From NCBI GenBank assembly GCA_029859385.1, contig JAOUDF010000132.1, positions 1 to 7,219 on the forward strand: 7,219 nucleotides of DNA, read 5' to 3'. Origin of the DNA: Nitrospirota bacterium (GTDB taxonomy: Bacteria; Nitrospirota; JAOUDF01). The number at the start of each line of letters is the position of its first letter. Position 1 is the stretch's first letter. Positions 5,462-7,219 of the stretch are shown piece after piece. Below the pieces are notes generated by a model, which had not been told where the DNA came from, made no database searches, and saw only the letters and a list, made by a program, of their open reading frames with translations. A program made the position numbers and the translations under genes.

Positions 5462-6787
5462 TTATGTCCCCATCTCCCACGAGGAGAGATAGTGTTCCTG
5501 GTCGGGGGTCAGCTTGTCGACCGAAATCCCCATGCTCTCGAGCTTCAGCGCCGCTACCCACTGGTCGATGGACTTGGGAACGTCGTGTACCGCCGCCTTG
5601 AGGTTCTTCTGATTCTTCACCGCATACTCGGAGGCCAGGGCCTGGGTGGCGAAGCTCATATCCATGACACACGCCGGGTGCCCCTCGGCGGCCGCCAGGT
5701 TGATAAGCCTCCCCTCGCCCAGCAGGTAAACCCTCCTGCCGTTCTTGAGGGTATAGGCGTCAACGAAGTTGCGGATATTCCTTTCCTCTTTTTGGGCGAT
5801 CTTCTTGAGCGCCTTGATGTCGATCTCGATGTCGAAGTGGCCCGAGTTGCAGACCATGGCGCCGTCACGCATCTTCTCGAAATGCTCCTTGCGGATGACG
5901 TGCATGTTGCCGGTAAGAGTGCAGAACAGATCGCCGATGGGGGCAGCCTCGGCCATGGGCATCACGCGGAAGCCGTCCATCACCGCCTCGATGGCCTTGA
6001 TGGTGTCGACTTCGGTAACGATGACATTGGCGCCCATTCCCCGGGCCCGCATGGCGAACCCTTTGCCGCACCAGCCGTAACCGGCCACTACTATGTTCTT
6101 TCCGGCAACGAGGAGATCGGTAGCCCGGATGATGCCGTCGAGGGTCGACTGGCCCGTACCGTAACGGTTGTCAAAGAGGTGCTTGGTGTCGGCGTCGTTG
6201 ACGGCGATTACGGGGAACTTGAGGGCTCCGTCACGCTGCATCGCCTTGAGGCGAATCACACCGGTGGTCGTCTCTTCCATGGAGGCAACGATCTGCTTCA
6301 CCAGCTTGGGATAGCTCTTGTGGATCTCTGAGACCAAGTCTGCACCGTCGTCCATGGTGATCTGCGGGTTGTGAGCAAGGGCGGAATGGAGGTGCTTGTA
6401 GTAGGTCTCGGTGTCCTCGCCCTTGATGGCATGCACCGAGATACCATAATGCTTCACCAGGGCTGCCGCCACGTCATCCTGCGTGGAGAGGGGGTTCGAG
6501 GCGCAGAGCAGCACATCGGCACCGCCCGCCTTCAGCGTACGAACGAGGTTCGCCGTCTCGGCCGTTACGTGCAGACAGGCGCTCATCCTCAGACCCTTGA
6601 GCGGCTTCTCCTTCTCGAAGCGCTTCCGGACCAGCTGAAGGACCGGCATGTCGTTGTCGGCCCACTCGATACGGCGCTTTCCGCCATCGGCCAGGCTCAT
6701 GTCCTTGACATCGTGCGTCACCGAGGTTTTCTCGGCAGCCGTCTTTGCTTTTTTCGGCGCGGGGGCCTTCTTGAATGCTACCGCCAT
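5462..6787 (-). CDS. ahcY: Adenosylhomocysteinase (short, archaeal/thermophilic type)
   Basis: AhcY hydrolyses S-adenosylhomocysteine to adenosine and homocysteine, removing the product inhibitor of SAM-dependent methyltransferases. It uses a tightly bound NAD. Catalytic landmarks are visible: CLHVTAETANL (His73), MDDGADL (Asp146), SMEETTTGV (Glu171), NDADTKHLFDNRYGTGQS (Lys202, Asp206), the NAD loop GYGWCGKG (237-244), and NSGHFDIEID (His317). At 441 residues it lacks the extra insertion and the C-terminal Tyr-containing tail of the long bacterial/eukaryotic type; the GYGWCGKG loop and the SSWEMGT ending match the short archaeal and Thermotoga-like type. The N-terminal 28 residues are an unusual Lys/Ala/Pro-rich extension before the catalytic domain. 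The ATG overlaps the metK stop by one base (TAATG), with AGGAGG about 10 bases upstream inside metK, so the two are probably translationally coupled. Confidence 0.96.
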   Translation of the reverse strand: MAVAFKKAPAPKKAKTAAEKTSVTHDVKDMSLADGGKRRIEWADNDMPVLQLVRKRFEKEKPLKGLRMSACLHVTAETANLVRTLKAGGADVLLCASNPLSTQDDVAAALVKHYGISVHAIKGEDTETYYKHLHSALAHNPQITMDDGADLVSEIHKSYPKLVKQIVASMEETTTGVIRLKAMQRDGALKFPVIAVNDADTKHLFDNRYGTGQSTLDGIIRATDLLVAGKNIVVAGYGWCGKGFAMRARGMGANVIVTEVDTIKAIEAVMDGFRVMPMAEAAPIGDLFCTLTGNMHVIRKEHFEKMRDGAMVCNSGHFDIEIDIKALKKIAQKEERNIRNFVDAYTLKNGRRVYLLGEGRLINLAAAEGHPACVMDMSFATQALASEYAVKNQKNLKAAVHDVPKSIDQWVAALKLESMGISVDKLTPDQEHYLSSWEMGT

Positions 6788-7219
6788 TATATTCCGGCCT
6801 CCTTCTTGAGGGTGTTAGCCTTGTCGGTCTTCTCCCAGTTAAAGCCGGGCTCATTACGCCCGAAATGGCCGTATGCCGCCGTCTTGCGGAAGATCGGCTT
6901 CCTGAGATCGAGGGACTCGATGATCCCCTTGGGGGTCATGTTGAAGTTATCCCTGACCAGCTTGACGATCTTCTCCTGGGGGATCTTGCCGGTGCGGAAG
7001 GTATCGACGAGGATCGATACCGGCTCCGCCACGCCGATGGCGTAGGCGAGCTGCACTTCACACCTTTCGGCAATGCCCGCCGCTACGAGGTTCTTGGCAA
7101 TGTAACGGGCCATATATGAGGCGCTGCGGTCAACCTTGGAGGGGTCCTTGCCCGAGAATGCGCCGCCGCCGTGGCTTCCCACGCCGCCGTAGCTGTCGAC
7201 GATGATCTTGCGGCCGGTA
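6787..7219 (-). CDS. metK: S-adenosylmethionine synthetase (3' part only)
   Basis: MetK makes S-adenosylmethionine from methionine and ATP in the cytoplasm. Only the last 143 codons are in the window; the 5' end lies off the right edge. The visible part opens with TGRKIIVDSYGG and contains GGGAFSGKDPSKVDRSA, which includes the glycine-rich MetK signature 2 (GGGAFS-x-KD) and the active-site lysine/aspartate region. The C-terminal YGHFGRNEPGFNWEKTDKA is also typical of MetK. The family normally has about 380-400 residues, so roughly two thirds is missing. The stop codon overlaps the ahcY ATG by one base, placing the maker of SAM and the remover of SAH in one operon. Confidence 0.97.
   Translation of the reverse strand, partial: TGRKIIVDSYGGVGSHGGGAFSGKDPSKVDRSASYMARYIAKNLVAAGIAERCEVQLAYAIGVAEPVSILVDTFRTGKIPQEKIVKLVRDNFNMTPKGIIESLDLRKPIFRKTAAYGHFGRNEPGFNWEKTDKANTLKKEAGI

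Noticed and set aside
5492..6331. A 279-codon open frame on the plus strand across ahcY
   Set aside because: It is an antisense shadow of the conserved AhcY core; no ribosome site or recognisable domain was seen.

Overview
All genes in this window lie on the minus strand, so they read right to left. The DNA is GC-rich and densely coding, with gaps of 0-44 bases inside gene clusters. The longest gap (about 112 bp, between rplI and dnaB) holds a strong intrinsic terminator. The proteins are ordinary bacterial chromosomal genes. The short 'archaeal/thermophilic-type' AhcY, the LarB/LarC pair and the archease-like gene suggest an anaerobic, Desulfobacterota/Desulfuromonadota- or Nitrospirota-like bacterium. 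That placement is an inference from gene content and was not tested. No mobile element, CRISPR array, tRNA, rRNA or integration site was seen.

Right-hand unit (7219 to about 4675): the 3' end of metK (S-adenosylmethionine synthetase), ahcY (adenosylhomocysteinase, overlapping the metK stop by one base), a 64-residue Cys/His-rich protein with a 14-histidine tail, and rplI (ribosomal protein bL9). The unit ends at an 11-bp GC-rich hairpin followed by a T-rich run. MetK and AhcY form the two ends of the SAM-dependent methylation cycle. The His-rich protein is probably a metal-binding or metal-storage protein. rplI lacks its usual upstream neighbours rpsF and rpsR.

Left-hand unit (4628 to 1, continuing off the window): dnaB (replicative helicase), an unrecognised 217-residue protein, an archease-like protein, gpsA (glycerol-3-phosphate dehydrogenase), larB and the 5' end of larC. 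Gaps here are only 1-27 bases, so the genes are probably co-transcribed. LarB and LarC belong to the nickel-pincer nucleotide cofactor pathway; larE is not in the window.

The most unusual items are: an archease homologue that has lost the conserved His and Asp positions of the family and sits beside an unknown protein rather than RtcB; the His-rich mini-protein between ahcY and rplI; and the joining of rplI to the SAM-cycle genes. I found no convincing defence or wholly new system.
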